64,000 nucleotides of DNA. It comes from Bradyrhizobium guangxiense (GTDB lineage Bacteria; Pseudomonadota; Alphaproteobacteria; Rhizobiales; Xanthobacteraceae). The first letter of the stretch is position 1, and each line of letters begins with the position of its first letter. The notes below the pieces were generated by a model, which was not told the DNA's origin, did no database searches, and worked only from the letters and a program-made list of their open reading frames with translations. Positions 1-10,268 of the stretch are shown here, piece by piece. Position numbers and translations under genes: made by a program. The stretch covers positions 4,804,501-4,868,500 of the forward strand of contig NZ_CP022219.1 of NCBI RefSeq assembly GCF_004114915.1, written 5' to 3'.

Positions 1-1036
1 CATCGATTACCTTATCGGTGTCGGTGCCGCCGGCGGCCTGCATCGCGGCCAGCAACGATCCGACACCGGAATAGCCATAGGCGCCGTAATCGGTCGGGAT
101 CGCACCGCCATTGGCGGCCTTGAACGCCGCGTTGAAGCTGGCTGCCGACTTGCTCTGCGTCTCCAGGCCCCAATAATAGTTGGCGCCGCCGACCACGCCC
201 TCGAACACGTCGGGGCCGACTGCGAGCCGCTGGTTGTGCAGGATCACCGGCACCACGATCTTCATCTGCTGCTTGACGCCGAAATCAACCGCCTGCTTGA
301 TCGCATTGGCCTGATCGCGGCCGAAATTGGAGATGCAGAGCACGTCCGGCCGCATCGACATCAGGCGCGGCATGAAGGTGGAATAGTCGGCGGCGCCGAA
401 CGGATGCAGGATCTCGCCGACGCTGTCGGCACCGATCGCCGCCTGCGCCCGCTTGAAGCCGCGCAGCATCTCATGCCCATAGGCATAGTCGGCAACGAGA
501 TGAGCGACCTTCATGCCCTTCTTCAGTGTCTGCCGGGCGACCGCAGCCGTCGTCATGTGCGGGTTCAGCGCCTCGTGGAAGGTGTATTTGCTGAAATCCT
601 TGGCCTCGTTGATGGTGTCGGACTGGCTGATGGATACGTAGATCACGCCACGGGCGCGGGTGACCTCGTTGACCGCGAGCTGCACCGCGCTGGAGAGCGC
701 GCCGACCACGGCATGAACCTTGTCCTTCTCGATCAGCTCGAGCGTGCGGGTCGCGGCCTCGCCGGCATTGAGCTTGTCGTCGCGCACCAGCAGCTCGACT
801 TTGCGACCGCCGATGCCGCCCTTGTCGTTGACGAGCTTGACGGCGAGCTCGGCGCATTTGACCTGGTCGCGGGCTTCGGCGGCGAACGGGCCGGTCAGCG
901 GCGTCGGAAAGCCGATGCGGATCGTCTCGTCTGCGGCGCGGCCGAGACGAGGCATGGCAAGCAGAGCGGCGCCGGCCGAAAGGCCAGCGAGCGCGGTGCG
1001 GCGGGGTATTCTCGACGTCGAGCCGGCTTTGGGCAT
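1..1036 (-). CDS. Branched-chain amino acid-type ABC transporter substrate-binding protein (3' truncated by window)
   Basis: Periplasmic binding protein of the LivJ/LivK-like family (type I fold), expected to deliver a small organic ligand to a Liv-type importer. Reading leftward from the ATG at 1034-1036, the N-terminus has a twin-arginine motif (PRRTALAG) and a hydrophobic stretch ending in GRA-ADE, so Tat export is likely. The mature part begins IRIGFPTPLTGPFA and continues with ELAVKLVNDKGGIGG, typical of the family. About 345 codons are visible, so only the C-terminal end is missing. A GGAGG Shine-Dalgarno lies just before the ATG. It follows the molybdenum hydroxylase large subunit by 23 bp and is probably in the same operon, which suggests it binds that enzyme's substrate (inference). 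Confidence 0.85.
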   Translation of the reverse strand, partial: MPKAGSTSRIPRRTALAGLSAGAALLAMPRLGRAADETIRIGFPTPLTGPFAAEARDQVKCAELAVKLVNDKGGIGGRKVELLVRDDKLNAGEAATRTLELIEKDKVHAVVGALSSAVQLAVNEVTRARGVIYVSISQSDTINEAKDFSKYTFHEALNPHMTTAAVARQTLKKGMKVAHLVADYAYGHEMLRGFKRAQAAIGADSVGEILHPFGAADYSTFMPRLMSMRPDVLCISNFGRDQANAIKQAVDFGVKQQMKIVVPVILHNQRLAVGPDVFEGVVGGANYYWGLETQSKSAASFNAAFKAANGGAIPTDYGAYGYSGVGSLLAAMQAAGGTDTDKVID

Positions 1037-1059
1037 GATTTCCTCCAATTGTCTTTTTT

Positions 1060-3435
1060 CTAGAAACGCTTCAGGGCTTTCAGGACTTTGGTGGGCGTGA
1101 TCGGGATCGAATTGATCGTCGCATCGAACGGCGTGAGCGCATCGTTGACGGCATTGAGCACGCAAGCCGAGGCCGCCGCCGTGCCCGCCTCGCCGACACC
1201 TTTGGCCCCGAGCTCGGTATCGGCGGTCGGCGTCTCGACATGGGCGATGACGATGTCGGGCATCTCCATCGGCATCGGCACGAGGTAGTCGGCGAGCGAG
1301 CCGTTCATGAGCTGGCCGGTCTCGCTGTAGCGGCATTCCTCGAACAGCGCGGCGCCAAGCCCCTGCACGATACCGCCGCGGAGCTGCTCGTCGACCAGCA
1401 TCGGGTTGATGACGCGGCCACAATCCTCGACGATGAAATGTTTCAGGAGCTTGATGAGGCCGGTCTCGACATCGACCTCCAGCGAGCAGCCCTGAATGCC
1501 GTTGGTGAAGGCAAAGGGATAGCCCTGCGGCGCGAAATGATGGCTCACGGTGAGCTGTGCCTGCGTGCCGGGCGGCAATGTGTCGGAGCGGAAGAAGGCG
1601 ATCCGCGCGATCTCTGAGATCGGCAGACGGGGCTTGCGCGTTCCGGCGTCCACGACCTCGCCGTCGACGATGTCGAGCGCCGACGGCTGCTCCTGCAGAA
1701 TGAGCGCGGCGATCTCCAGGATGTTGCGCTTGAGCGCGCGCGTGGCCTGCAGCGCGGTCTCGCCGCCGATGCCGGCGCCGCGGCAGGCCCAGGTGGCGCC
1801 GCCATGCGGCGTCACCTCAGTATCGCCGGTGATGACCTTGACGTGTTCCTGCGCCAGGCCAAGCTGATCGGCCACGATCTGGCTGATGATCGCTTCGGTG
1901 CCCTGACCCTGCTCGGTGACCGAGATCAGGCACCGCACCTCCCCCGACGGCGTCAGACTGAGGATCGCGCCGTCCTGCGAGGAAATGCGCGCACCGCCGA
2001 CACCATAGAACGCGGGGCTCGGATTGGTGATCTCGACGAAGGCCGCAATCCCGATGCCGCGATAGATGCCGCGCTTGCGCACGTCCGCCTGCTCGGCGCG
2101 GAGTGCGTCATAATCCATCAGCTCGCGCAGGCGCTTCAGGCAGGCCTGATGCGACAGCGCCTCGAAGCGGTAGCCGGTCGGCGAGGTCTGCGGATAGGCA
2201 TCGTCGGGAATGACGTTCTGCGCGCGGATGGCGAAGGGATCGAGGCCAATCTTGCTTGCTGCCATGTCGACCAGCCGCTCGGTGACGGCGCAGGCGATGG
2301 GATGGCCGACGGCGCGATACTGGCTGGGCTGCACCTTGTTCTGGAAGATCACCTCCAGCGTCGCGCGATAGTTCTTGAAGCGGTAGGGCGCGCCGATCAG
2401 GCGGATCACCTGGTTGCCCTCGACCACGCTGGTACGCGGATAGGTCGAGAACGCGCCAATCGCGGTCAGATCCAGCACGTCCATCGCCAGAATCTCGCCC
2501 TTGGCATCGAGCGCCATGCGGGCACGGACGCGATGATCCCTGGCATGGATATCGGAGACGAAGGACTCCATGCGGTCGGCAACGTATTTCACGGGCCGGC
2601 CAAGCAGGATCGAAAGGCCGACCACCGCCATGTCCTCGTGATAGACATGCAGCTTCATCCCGAAAGAGCCGCCGATATCGGTCGCGATGACGCGGACGCG
2701 GGCCTCCGGAATGCCGTAGTGGCGTGAATAGAGGTCCTGAAACTGATACGGGGTCTGCGTGCCGTGATGCACGGTGAGCATGCCGGCGGCAGGATCGTAA
2801 TCCGCGACGATGGCGCGAGGCTCCAGCGTCACCGCGGTATGGCGGGCGAAGGAGAACTCCTCCTCCACCACATGGACCGCATACGCAAAGGCGTCGTCCA
2901 CGGTGCCGTTGTCGAGCTGGCCACGGAAGCAAATGTTATGGGCGCTGCCGGGATTGACCAGTGGAGCGCCGGCCTCGCGCGCGCCGTCGATATCGACCAC
3001 GAGTGGAAGGTCCTCATAATCGACCTCGATCAGCTCCAGGGCATCTTCCGCGATCGCCCGGCTCTCTGCCACCACGGCAACCACCGCCTGGCCGGCCCAG
3101 ACCACGCGATCCAGCGGCAGCGGCCATTGCGGTGCAGAGGTCATGCCCTTGAAATGATCGAGCGTGCCGGTCCAGGGCGTGCAGATCTTGGCAAGGTCAG
3201 CCCCAGTGGCAACGAGATGCACGCCCTCGGACGCGCGTGCATGCTCGGTGTTGATCGAGACGATCTTCGCATGCGCATGCGGACTGCGCAGGAACGCGGC
3301 ATAGAGCATGCGCGGCAGCTTGAGATCGCTGACATAGCGCCCCCGCCCGGCCAGCAGCCGCTTGGCGTTGGGCCGCGGCACAGAGCGGCCGATGTAAGAG
3401 TTCGGACGGTCGAGCGAGGTCAACGGCGTGGTCAT
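1060..3435 (-). CDS. Xanthine dehydrogenase/CO dehydrogenase-family molybdopterin-binding large subunit
   Basis: Molybdenum cofactor subunit of a three-subunit molybdenum hydroxylase, 791 aa and full length for the family. The N-terminal part (about 25-135) is the aldehyde oxidase a/b hammerhead. The Mo-binding domains follow, with GGSFGMK near residue 255 and, near the C-terminus, GAKGVGEAG, whose Glu corresponds to the catalytic base of xanthine dehydrogenase. The AYRCSFR loop of true form-I CO dehydrogenases is absent (the equivalent stretch reads QYRAVGHP), so CO oxidation is unlikely. It overlaps the 2Fe-2S gene by 4 bp. Function: hydroxylation of an unknown organic substrate in the cytoplasm. 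Confidence 0.9.
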   Translation of the reverse strand: MTTPLTSLDRPNSYIGRSVPRPNAKRLLAGRGRYVSDLKLPRMLYAAFLRSPHAHAKIVSINTEHARASEGVHLVATGADLAKICTPWTGTLDHFKGMTSAPQWPLPLDRVVWAGQAVVAVVAESRAIAEDALELIEVDYEDLPLVVDIDGAREAGAPLVNPGSAHNICFRGQLDNGTVDDAFAYAVHVVEEEFSFARHTAVTLEPRAIVADYDPAAGMLTVHHGTQTPYQFQDLYSRHYGIPEARVRVIATDIGGSFGMKLHVYHEDMAVVGLSILLGRPVKYVADRMESFVSDIHARDHRVRARMALDAKGEILAMDVLDLTAIGAFSTYPRTSVVEGNQVIRLIGAPYRFKNYRATLEVIFQNKVQPSQYRAVGHPIACAVTERLVDMAASKIGLDPFAIRAQNVIPDDAYPQTSPTGYRFEALSHQACLKRLRELMDYDALRAEQADVRKRGIYRGIGIAAFVEITNPSPAFYGVGGARISSQDGAILSLTPSGEVRCLISVTEQGQGTEAIISQIVADQLGLAQEHVKVITGDTEVTPHGGATWACRGAGIGGETALQATRALKRNILEIAALILQEQPSALDIVDGEVVDAGTRKPRLPISEIARIAFFRSDTLPPGTQAQLTVSHHFAPQGYPFAFTNGIQGCSLEVDVETGLIKLLKHFIVEDCGRVINPMLVDEQLRGGIVQGLGAALFEECRYSETGQLMNGSLADYLVPMPMEMPDIVIAHVETPTADTELGAKGVGEAGTAAASACVLNAVNDALTPFDATINSIPITPTKVLKALKRF

Positions 3436-3968
3436 GTTCCGCCTCCGCCCGCGCTCCGCGCCTTCATGCGTTCCTTGGCCACGGCGTCGATGGCATCGAC
3501 GATCGCTTCATAGCCGGTGCAGCGACAGTAATTGCCGGACAGCGCGTCGCGAATCTCCTCACGGCTCGGCTGCGCCACCTGCGAGAGCAGCTCCTGGGCA
3601 TTGACCAGCATGCCCTGCGTGCAGAAGCCGCATTGCAGCGCGTTGCGGCGATGGAATTCGGCCTGGAGGTCCGCAAGCACGCCGCTCTCGGTGAGCCCCT
3701 CGATCGTCTCGATCCGGGCGCCGTCGGCCTGCACCGCGAAGATCAGGCAGGCATGCGCGGCGCGGCCGTCGATCTGCACCAGGCAGGCACCGCAGGCACC
3801 CATCTCGCAACCGGCGTGGGTGCCGGTCAGCTCGAGCTTGTCGCGCAGGCAATCGACCAGCGTGTCGCGCGGCGCGACCTCGCAGGCGACCTTGCGACCG
3901 TTGACGACGAAGCGGACCCGCACGGTCTCGTCGGTCGCATCCAGCAGGGTCTCGCCGAAGCCGCTCAT
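3432..3968 (-). CDS. (2Fe-2S)-binding small subunit of molybdenum hydroxylase
   Basis: Electron-transfer subunit of the Cox/XDH type, 178 aa. The plant-ferredoxin-like cluster motif is CEMGACGACLV with a further Cys downstream (HACL). The second, all-helical 2Fe-2S domain carries CGFCTQGM and NYCRCTGYEAIV. It passes electrons from the Mo site (gene 1060-3435) to the FAD subunit (3965-4825). It overlaps both neighbours by 4 bp, indicating translational coupling. The C-terminus has a short Gly tail. Confidence 0.93.
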   Translation of the reverse strand: MSGFGETLLDATDETVRVRFVVNGRKVACEVAPRDTLVDCLRDKLELTGTHAGCEMGACGACLVQIDGRAAHACLIFAVQADGARIETIEGLTESGVLADLQAEFHRRNALQCGFCTQGMLVNAQELLSQVAQPSREEIRDALSGNYCRCTGYEAIVDAIDAVAKERMKARSAGGGGT

Positions 3969-4825
3969 GCGCCCTCACCTAGACGTCCGAGCAGTCGTCC
4001 CAGCAACACCCGGGCGAGGTGCAATCGCATCGCGGGTGGCACCTCGTCGCTATCAGGCGGCGCAAGATCGCCTTCGAGCCCCCCTTGCGCAGCCGCGATA
4101 CGCTCCGCGTCGAGACGGGAGCCGATCAAGGAGCGTTCTGCCTCTTTCGCTCGTGTCGGGGTATTGCCGACTGAAAAGAACGAGATGCGGATGTCGTCGA
4201 TGCGGCTGGCCGTGCACGTCGCCATGATCCCGCAGCCGACCAAGGCGTAATCCCCCCGCCGCCGCGCCAGCTCGTCGAATGCAAAGCGCTGGTCGGCCTT
4301 GAACAGCGGAACATGAATTGCGGTGATCAGCTCTCCGGGCTGCAACGCCGTCTCGAACAGGTCGATGAAGAAATCGTCCGCCTTGACGCGCCGGCGCCCT
4401 GAGGCGCCGACGATCTCGATCTCGGCATCTAGCGCCAGCGTCATCGCGGGAAATTCGGATGCAGGGTCGGCGAGCGCGACGCTGCCGCCGAAGGTGCCGC
4501 GGTTGCGGATCGCGGGATGGGCGACGAACGGCGCCGCCGCGTGCAGCAGCGGGGCGAACTCGGCGATCAATGGCTCGCTCAGCATCTCGCAGTGGCGCGT
4601 CAGAGCCCCGATGCGCAAATGGCCGCCTTCGCGCCTGACCCCGCGCAGCTCGTCAATGTGGGTGATGTCGATCAGGAGCCGCGGCGCCTGCAGCCGCAGC
4701 GAGAGCGCCGGCACCAGGCTCTGGCCGCCGGCAAGGAAGCGCGCGTCATCGCCGGCGCGCGCATGAGCGTCCAGCGCCTCGTCGATCGTCGCAGCACGAA
4801 AATAGCTGAAAGCCCTCGCCTTCAC
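3965..4825 (-). CDS. FAD-binding medium subunit of molybdenum hydroxylase (CoxM-like)
   Basis: FAD subunit of the same complex. The FAD-binding signature FLAGGQSLVP is near residue 30 and the second motif, RNRGTFGGSVALADPASE, is near residue 105, followed by the CO dehydrogenase flavoprotein C-terminal domain. The GTG at 4823-4825 is preferred: it gives a protein starting VKARAFSYFRAATIDEAL, as is usual for this family, and has a GAGGAA Shine-Dalgarno about 7 nt upstream. An in-frame ATG at 4879 would add 18 residues but lies inside the TetR-type operator at 4873-4886, so it is unlikely to be used. First gene of the leftward operon. Confidence 0.88.
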   Translation of the reverse strand: MKARAFSYFRAATIDEALDAHARAGDDARFLAGGQSLVPALSLRLQAPRLLIDITHIDELRGVRREGGHLRIGALTRHCEMLSEPLIAEFAPLLHAAAPFVAHPAIRNRGTFGGSVALADPASEFPAMTLALDAEIEIVGASGRRRVKADDFFIDLFETALQPGELITAIHVPLFKADQRFAFDELARRRGDYALVGCGIMATCTASRIDDIRISFFSVGNTPTRAKEAERSLIGSRLDAERIAAAQGGLEGDLAPPDSDEVPPAMRLHLARVLLGRLLGRLGEGA

Positions 4826-4872
4826 CGCCGTTTCCTCGATCCATCGGCTCACCAGCCGGGATGCCAGATTTG

Positions 4873-4886
4873 TAACCATCTGGTCT
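4873..4886. promoter_or_regulatory. Probable TetR operator 1 (imperfect)
   Basis: TAACCATCTGGTCT shares 11 of 14 positions with operator 2 and keeps the ACCA-N2-TGGT core. It lies about 50 bp upstream of the GTG of the molybdenum hydroxylase operon, where a repressor could block transcription. Its regulator is presumably the adjacent TetR protein (inference). Confidence 0.6.
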
Positions 4887-4926
4887 CAAAATCCTGACAC
4901 GCCTCCCGAGGCCGGTCAACAGAAAA

Positions 4927-4940
4927 TGACCATTTGGTCA
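4927..4940. promoter_or_regulatory. Probable TetR operator 2 (6-bp arms, perfect)
   Basis: TGACCA-TT-TGGTCA is an inverted repeat with perfect 6-bp arms in the divergent intergenic region, 50 bp upstream of the TetR start codon and 54 bp (centre to centre) from operator 1. The placement fits a TetR protein controlling both itself and the divergent molybdenum hydroxylase operon. Confidence 0.65.
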
Positions 4941-4990
4941 CAAAAGCACCTTGGGCTATGAAGACAGAGGTACGTTGATTCAGCGACGAA

Positions 4991-5695
4991 ATGGCCCGAA
5001 AAGCGCAGAAAACGGCGAGGCGACCGGTACGCAAGTGGACCGAGACAGGCAGCAGGTCCGCGCCAAAGCGTCGCAACATGCGCGCGGCCGACCGCGAGCG
5101 CGCGATCGTGGACGAGGCCATCCGCTTCTTCGCCGAGCGCGGCTTCGAAGGACAGACCCGCGAGCTCGCCAAGCGCATGGGCATCACGCATTCGGCGATC
5201 TATCGCCACTTCCCCAGCAAGGAGGCACTGATCGAGCGGGTCTACCAGGAGGTCTATCTCAGCCGCTGGTCGCCCGACTGGGGGCCGATGATCCACGATC
5301 GTTCCTTGTCGCTCGAAGCGAGGCTCACACGCTTTTATCTCGACTACGTCGCACGCGTGTTCGAATATAATTGGGTGCGGATCTTCGTGTTCTCCGGCAT
5401 GAAGTCGTTCGGCATCACCAGTCGCTATCTCGACATCGTCCGCCGCGAGATCATCGAGCCGGCGGCCGCCGAGCTGCGCCATGAGCTGAAGCTGCCCGAC
5501 GCAAAGGCTCACTCCCTGAGCGAACGCGAGACCGAGCTGTTCTGGGGCCTGCACGGCCGCATCTTCTATCTCGCCATCCGCAAGTTCATCTACGAGACGC
5601 CGATCCCGCCCGATCTCGACGCAATCGTCCGCGACGCCGTCCAGACGTTCATGGACGGCGCGAAGACGACGATGCCGAAGCTGCTCAAAGCCTGA
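4991..5695 (+). CDS. TetR/AcrR-family transcriptional regulator
   Basis: Probable ligand-responsive repressor of the divergent molybdenum hydroxylase operon, 234 aa. After a basic N-terminal tail of about 30 residues comes a TetR helix-turn-helix: IVDEAIRFFAERGFEG then TRELAKRMGITHSAIYRHFPSKEALIERV (roughly residues 38-83). The rest is a helical ligand-binding domain with no recognised signature. The in-frame ATG at codon 30 (MRAADRE) is an alternative start. Two matching inverted repeats (4873-4886 and 4927-4940) lie directly upstream. Confidence 0.9.
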   Translation: MARKAQKTARRPVRKWTETGSRSAPKRRNMRAADRERAIVDEAIRFFAERGFEGQTRELAKRMGITHSAIYRHFPSKEALIERVYQEVYLSRWSPDWGPMIHDRSLSLEARLTRFYLDYVARVFEYNWVRIFVFSGMKSFGITSRYLDIVRREIIEPAAAELRHELKLPDAKAHSLSERETELFWGLHGRIFYLAIRKFIYETPIPPDLDAIVRDAVQTFMDGAKTTMPKLLKA

Positions 5696-5712
5696 CACGT
5701 GAGAGCACGGTC

Positions 5713-5745
5713 TCTTCACCTCTCCCCAGCGGGGAGAGGTGAAGA
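5713..5745. terminator. Bidirectional hairpin between convergent genes
   Basis: A perfect 15-bp inverted repeat (TCTTCACCTCTCCCC / GGGGAGAGGTGAAGA) with a 3-nt loop sits between the end of the TetR gene and the end of hutU, which converge. There is no long T tract. The sequence resembles the hairpins at 20899-20919 and 44321-44344, so it may belong to a dispersed palindromic repeat family that also serves as a terminator. Confidence 0.6.
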
Positions 5746-5755
5746 CCAGGCGCGA

Positions 5756-7426
5756 CTATTTCGCAAGGCTCGGCAGATCGAGCCCCTTGTCACGGGCGCA
5801 GTCGATCGCGATGTCGTAGCCCGCATCGGCATGACGCATCACGCCGGTGGCTGGATCGTTCCACAGCACGCGCTCGATCCGCTTGGCCGCTTCCGGCGTG
5901 CCGTCGGCGACGATCACCATGCCGGCATGCTGGGAATAGCCGATGCCGACGCCGCCACCGTGATGCAGCGAGACCCAGGTTGCGCCGCTGGCGCAATTGA
6001 GCAGGGCGTTGAGCAACGGCCAGTCCGACACCGCATCCGAACCGTCCTTCATCGCCTCGGTCTCGCGGTTGGGGCTTGCCACCGAGCCGCTATCGAGGTG
6101 ATCACGACCGATCACGATCGGCGCCTTGAGTTCGCCGCGCGCCACCATCTCGTTGAAGGCTAGGCCGAGGCGATGGCGATCGCCGAGACCGACCCAGCAG
6201 ATCCGCGCCGGCAGGCCCTGGAACTTGATGCGCGCCTTGGCCATGTCGAGCCAATTGTGCAGATGCTTGTCGTCAGGCATCAGCTCCTTGACCTTGGCGT
6301 CGGTCTTGAAGATGTCCTCGGGATCGCCGGACAACGCCGCCCAGCGGAACGGCCCGACGCCGCGGCAGAACAGGGGGCGGATATAGGCGGGCACGAAGCC
6401 GGGGAAATCGAAGGCGTTCTTCAACCCCATGTCCTGCGCCATCTGGCGGATGTTGTTGCCGTAGTCGAGCGTCGGAATGCCCTGCGCATGAAAATCCAGC
6501 ATGGCCTGGACGTGCTCGACCATCGACGTCTTGGAGGCGCGTTCGACCGCCTTCGGATCGGAGCCGCGCTTGGCTTCCCACTCGGCGAGCGTCCAGCCTT
6601 TCGGCAAGTAGCCGTTGACCGGATCGTGCGCACTGGTCTGGTCGGTGACGACATCAGGCTTGACGCCACGGCGCACCAATTCAGGAAAAATCTCGGCGGC
6701 ATTGCCGAGCAGGCCAACCGAGACCGCCTTCTTCGTCTTCGCGGCATCCGCCATGATCGCCAGCGCTTCGTCGAGCGTTGCGGCCTGGCGATCGAGATAG
6801 CCGGTGCGCAAGCGCATCTCGATGCGGCTCGGCTGACATTCGACCGCGAGCATCGAAGCGCCGGCCATGGTCGCGGCCAGCGGCTGCGCGCCACCCATGC
6901 CGCCCAACCCGGCGGTGAGAATCCATTTGCCGGCGAGGCTGCCGCCATAGTGGCGGCGGCCGACCTCGACGAAGGTCTCGTAGGTGCCCTGCACGATGCC
7001 CTGGCTGCCGATATAGATCCAAGACCCCGCCGTCATCTGGCCGTACATCATCAGGCCCTGGCGATCGAGCTCGTTGAAATGATCGAGCGTCGCCCAGTGC
7101 GGCACGATGTTGGAATTCGCGATCAGCACTCGCGGGGCGTCGGCATGGGTCCGGAACACGCCGACCGGCTTGCCGGACTGGACCAGCAGCGTCTGGTCGG
7201 CTTCGAGCTTGCGCAGGGCCGCGACGATCCGGTCAAAGCTCTCCCAATCGCGCGCGGCGCGTCCGATGCCGCCATAGACGACGAGCTCGCTTGGACGCTC
7301 CGCAACGTCCGGATCGAGATTGTTCATCAGCATGCGCAGCGGCGCTTCCGTCAGCCAGCTCCGGGCGCTGATGTCGCGGCCGCGGGGAGCGCGGATGGTG
7401 CGGTCATTGTCCAGTCGACGGTTCAT
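5756..7426 (-). CDS. hutU: Urocanate hydratase
   Basis: Second enzyme of histidine degradation, converting urocanate to 4-imidazolone-5-propionate with tightly bound NAD+. The start [16 protein letters not shown] at 7426 gives 556 aa, the normal length. An AGAGGTG Shine-Dalgarno precedes it, whereas the upstream ATG at 7456 overlaps the hutH stop and adds only a short extension. Family landmarks include [13 protein letters not shown] near the N-terminus, a glycine-rich segment ([14 protein letters not shown]) and the segment [12 protein letters not shown] with a Cys near residue 410. It is the last gene of the hutI-hutH-hutU operon, 26 bp after hutH. Confidence 0.97.
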   Translation of the reverse strand: MNRRLDNDRTIRAPRGRDISARSWLTEAPLRMLMNNLDPDVAERPSELVVYGGIGRAARDWESFDRIVAALRKLEADQTLLVQSGKPVGVFRTHADAPRVLIANSNIVPHWATLDHFNELDRQGLMMYGQMTAGSWIYIGSQGIVQGTYETFVEVGRRHYGGSLAGKWILTAGLGGMGGAQPLAATMAGASMLAVECQPSRIEMRLRTGYLDRQAATLDEALAIMADAAKTKKAVSVGLLGNAAEIFPELVRRGVKPDVVTDQTSAHDPVNGYLPKGWTLAEWEAKRGSDPKAVERASKTSMVEHVQAMLDFHAQGIPTLDYGNNIRQMAQDMGLKNAFDFPGFVPAYIRPLFCRGVGPFRWAALSGDPEDIFKTDAKVKELMPDDKHLHNWLDMAKARIKFQGLPARICWVGLGDRHRLGLAFNEMVARGELKAPIVIGRDHLDSGSVASPNRETEAMKDGSDAVSDWPLLNALLNCASGATWVSLHHGGGVGIGYSQHAGMVIVADGTPEAAKRIERVLWNDPATGVMRHADAGYDIAIDCARDKGLDLPSLAK

Positions 7427-7452
7427 GCGGCCACCTCTTAGGCAAGTCTTGT

Positions 7453-9012
7453 TCAATCAAGTCTCGGAAACGGATCGGATGAGAGCGCCGCGATCGCTGC
7501 TGCCGGTAGTGTATCGGCTTCGACAAGCGCCGCAGCCTTGGCGAGATCGCCGGCCATATAGCGATCCGCACCGAGTACGGGCACCTGCTCGCGCAGCGCG
7601 GCGATGACGGCAGCCAACGGCCCGCTGGTCGCATGCGGCGCGCGCAAGGTGATGCCTTGGGCGGCGACCAGAAGCTCGATGCCGAGGATGGCGGCGAGAT
7701 TGTCGGCCATGTCGGACAGACGCCGCGCGGCATGCGCGGCCATCGAGACGTGATCTTCCTGGTTGGCGCTGGTCGGCGTCGAATCGATCGAACAGGCGAG
7801 CGCGCGCTGCTTGTTCTCGGCATAGAGCGCGGCAGCCGTCACCTCGGCGATCATGAAACCGGAATTGATGCCTGGATCGGGGGTGAGGAACGGCGGCAGG
7901 CCAAAATTCAGTGCAGGATCGACCAGCGTCGCGATGCGCCGCTCGCTGATCGCGCCGATCTCCGATAGCGCCAGCGCAATCGCGTCGGCGGCAAAGGCCA
8001 CCGGCTCGGCGTGGAAATTCCCGCCGGAGACGATCTCGCCGGTTTCGACCAGCACCAGCGGATTGTCGGTGACGGCATTGGCCTCGACGATCAGGGTGCG
8101 CGCGGCCTGCGTGATCAGGTCGAGCGCTGCACCCGCGACCTGCGGCTGGCAACGCAGGCAATAGGGATCCTGCACACGTTCGTCGCCTTCGAGATGCGAC
8201 AGGCGAATGTCGCTGCCGTCGAGCAGCGCGGTCAGGGTCGCAGCCGCGGCGACCTGCCCGGCATGACCGCGCAGCGCCTGGATCTCGGGCCGGAATGGCG
8301 CAGTGGAGGCCATCGCCGCATCGACCGACAATGCGCCGGTAACGAGCGCTGCGCGCGCCAAGCCGAAGGCGCGCAATACGCCGGAGATGGCATAGGCGGT
8401 CGAGAATTGCGTGCCGTTGATCAGCGCGAGGCCTTCCTTGGGGCCGAGCGTCAGCGGCGCGAGGCCCGCAGCCGCCAGCGCTTCTCCGCCGGGCACGGCC
8501 TTTCCGTCGACGATCGCCTGCCCTTCGCCGATCATCACCGCCGTCATATGCGCAAGCGGCGCAAGATCACCGGAGGCGCCGACCGAGCCCTGCTGCGGCA
8601 CCAGCGGATAGACACCCCGCGCCAACATGTCCTGCAGCTGTTCGATCACCTCGCGGCGCACGCCGGAGGCGCCGCGGCCGAGCGAGACGATCTTCAACGC
8701 CATCATCAGGCGAACGATCGGCTGCGGCGTCGCCGGGCCGACGCCGCAGCAATGCGAGACGATCAGGTTGCGCTGGAGCAGCGCGGTCTGATCAGGCGGA
8801 ATGCGCTTCGAGGCCAGCTTCCCGAAGCCGGTGTTGATGCCGTAGACGGGGGCGTCGGCTTGCGCGGCCTTCGCAACAATCTCCGCAGCCGCCTCCACGC
8901 GCGGCCAGAACGTCGGATCCAGGATGACGGGAGCGCCCGCAAGCACCCGAGCGAGATCGTCGGGGCCAACCGCTCCCGGCTTAACGACGATCGCTGCGCC
9001 CTCGCCCGTCAT
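7453..9012 (-). CDS. hutH: Histidine ammonia-lyase
   Basis: First step of histidine degradation: L-histidine to trans-urocanate plus ammonia. The Ala-Ser-Gly triad that forms the MIO electrophile is present in [12 protein letters not shown] (residues 146-148 from the chosen start), and the catalytic Tyr region [10 protein letters not shown] is at about 57-66. The ATG at 9010-9012 (519 aa) overlaps the hutI stop as ATGA and gives the family-typical N-terminus; the longer reading frame back to 9108 runs inside hutI and is not expected to be translated. Confidence 0.97.
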   Translation of the reverse strand: MTGEGAAIVVKPGAVGPDDLARVLAGAPVILDPTFWPRVEAAAEIVAKAAQADAPVYGINTGFGKLASKRIPPDQTALLQRNLIVSHCCGVGPATPQPIVRLMMALKIVSLGRGASGVRREVIEQLQDMLARGVYPLVPQQGSVGASGDLAPLAHMTAVMIGEGQAIVDGKAVPGGEALAAAGLAPLTLGPKEGLALINGTQFSTAYAISGVLRAFGLARAALVTGALSVDAAMASTAPFRPEIQALRGHAGQVAAAATLTALLDGSDIRLSHLEGDERVQDPYCLRCQPQVAGAALDLITQAARTLIVEANAVTDNPLVLVETGEIVSGGNFHAEPVAFAADAIALALSEIGAISERRIATLVDPALNFGLPPFLTPDPGINSGFMIAEVTAAALYAENKQRALACSIDSTPTSANQEDHVSMAAHAARRLSDMADNLAAILGIELLVAAQGITLRAPHATSGPLAAVIAALREQVPVLGADRYMAGDLAKAAALVEADTLPAAAIAALSSDPFPRLD

Positions 9013-10223
9013 TGCCCCCTCCACACCCGCCGATGCAGCGGATTGAAGCCGATGCGATAGACGAGCTCGGCCAGCCGCTCGATGTCCCAGATCGCAAGAT
9101 CGCACCATTTCCCCGCTTCCAGCGTGCCGGTCTCATCGAGCACACCGAGCGCCCGCGCTCCTTCCCGGGTGACGCCGGCAAGGCACTCGGCCACATTCAT
9201 CCGGAACAACGTCGCGCCCATATTCATCGCGAGCAGCAGCGAGGTCAGCGGTGAGCTGCCGGGGTTGCAGTCAGTCGCAAGCGCCATGTGAACGCCATGC
9301 TTGCGGAACGTTTCGAGGGGGGGCTTTTGCGTCTCACGAATGAAGTAGAACGCGCCGGGCAGCAACACGGCCACCGTACCGGCCTTGGCCATCGCGGCGG
9401 CACCGGCTTCGTCGGTATGCTCCAAATGATCAGCCGACAGCGCCGAGAATTTCGCGGCGAGTGCCGCGCCGCCAAGGTTCGAGAGCTGGTCGGCGTGCAG
9501 CTTGACCGGTAGGCCAAGCCCCCTCGCCGTCTCGAACACCCGTGCGGTCTGCTCGGCCGAAAACGCGATGCCCTCCATGAAGGCATCGACGGCATCGGCG
9601 AGTCCCGCTTTCGCTACTGCCGGCAGCATCTCACTACAAACGAGATCGATGTAGCGATCCTTGTCGCCGTCAGCTTCCAGCGGCAGGGCATGGGCGCCGA
9701 GGAAGGACGTGCGGATCGCCCCCGGCCGCTGGCGGCCGCAGCTGCGCGCTGCGGCGAGCTGACGCATCTCGGTCTCGGTGTCGAGGCCATAGCCGGATTT
9801 GATCTCGACGGTGGTGGCGCCCTCGCCGATAAGTGCATCTAGCCGCGGCAGCGCGCTTGCGACCAGCTCGGCCTCGCTTGCCTTGCGCGTCGCAGCCACC
9901 GTCGAAACGATGCCGCCGCCGGCGCGGGCGATCTCCTCGTAGCTCGCGCCTTTCAGGCGCAGCTCGAACTCGTGCGCGCGGTTGCCGCCATAGACGAGAT
10001 GGGTATGGCAATCGACGAGGCCCGGCGTGATCCAGCGCCCTTCGCAGTCAATGCGCTTGATCGCGTCGGCATCAACAGGAAAGTCTGCCGCCGCGCCCGC
10101 ATAGACGATATGGCCGCCGTGGATGGCGATCACGCCATGCTCGATCTCACCGAGATCGGGACGGTCGACCCGCATCGTGGCGAGCCGAGCATTGTGCCAG
10201 ATCCGGTCGAAACGCTCTGCCAT
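9009..10223 (-). CDS. hutI: Imidazolonepropionase
   Basis: Amidohydrolase-superfamily enzyme that hydrolyses 4-imidazolone-5-propionate to N-formimidoyl-L-glutamate, third step of the pathway. It is 404 aa, the usual length. The metal-binding HTH is in [19 protein letters not shown], the later His residues in KLHADQLSN and SADHLEHTD, and the Asp in [11 protein letters not shown]. First gene of the leftward hut operon; the start is 34 bp from the edge of the palindromic operator at 10269-10288. Confidence 0.97.
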   Translation of the reverse strand: MAERFDRIWHNARLATMRVDRPDLGEIEHGVIAIHGGHIVYAGAAADFPVDADAIKRIDCEGRWITPGLVDCHTHLVYGGNRAHEFELRLKGASYEEIARAGGGIVSTVAATRKASEAELVASALPRLDALIGEGATTVEIKSGYGLDTETEMRQLAAARSCGRQRPGAIRTSFLGAHALPLEADGDKDRYIDLVCSEMLPAVAKAGLADAVDAFMEGIAFSAEQTARVFETARGLGLPVKLHADQLSNLGGAALAAKFSALSADHLEHTDEAGAAAMAKAGTVAVLLPGAFYFIRETQKPPLETFRKHGVHMALATDCNPGSSPLTSLLLAMNMGATLFRMNVAECLAGVTREGARALGVLDETGTLEAGKWCDLAIWDIERLAELVYRIGFNPLHRRVWRGQ

Positions 10224-10268
10224 GCAACGGTCCCTTCGCGGATGCCCCTGCGCCCTGGGATGCTTGAC

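Noticed and set aside
1060..3435. Calling the first hydroxylase a CO dehydrogenase
   Set aside because: The form-I signature loop AYRCSFR is missing and no CoxD/CoxE-type genes accompany this operon in the window.
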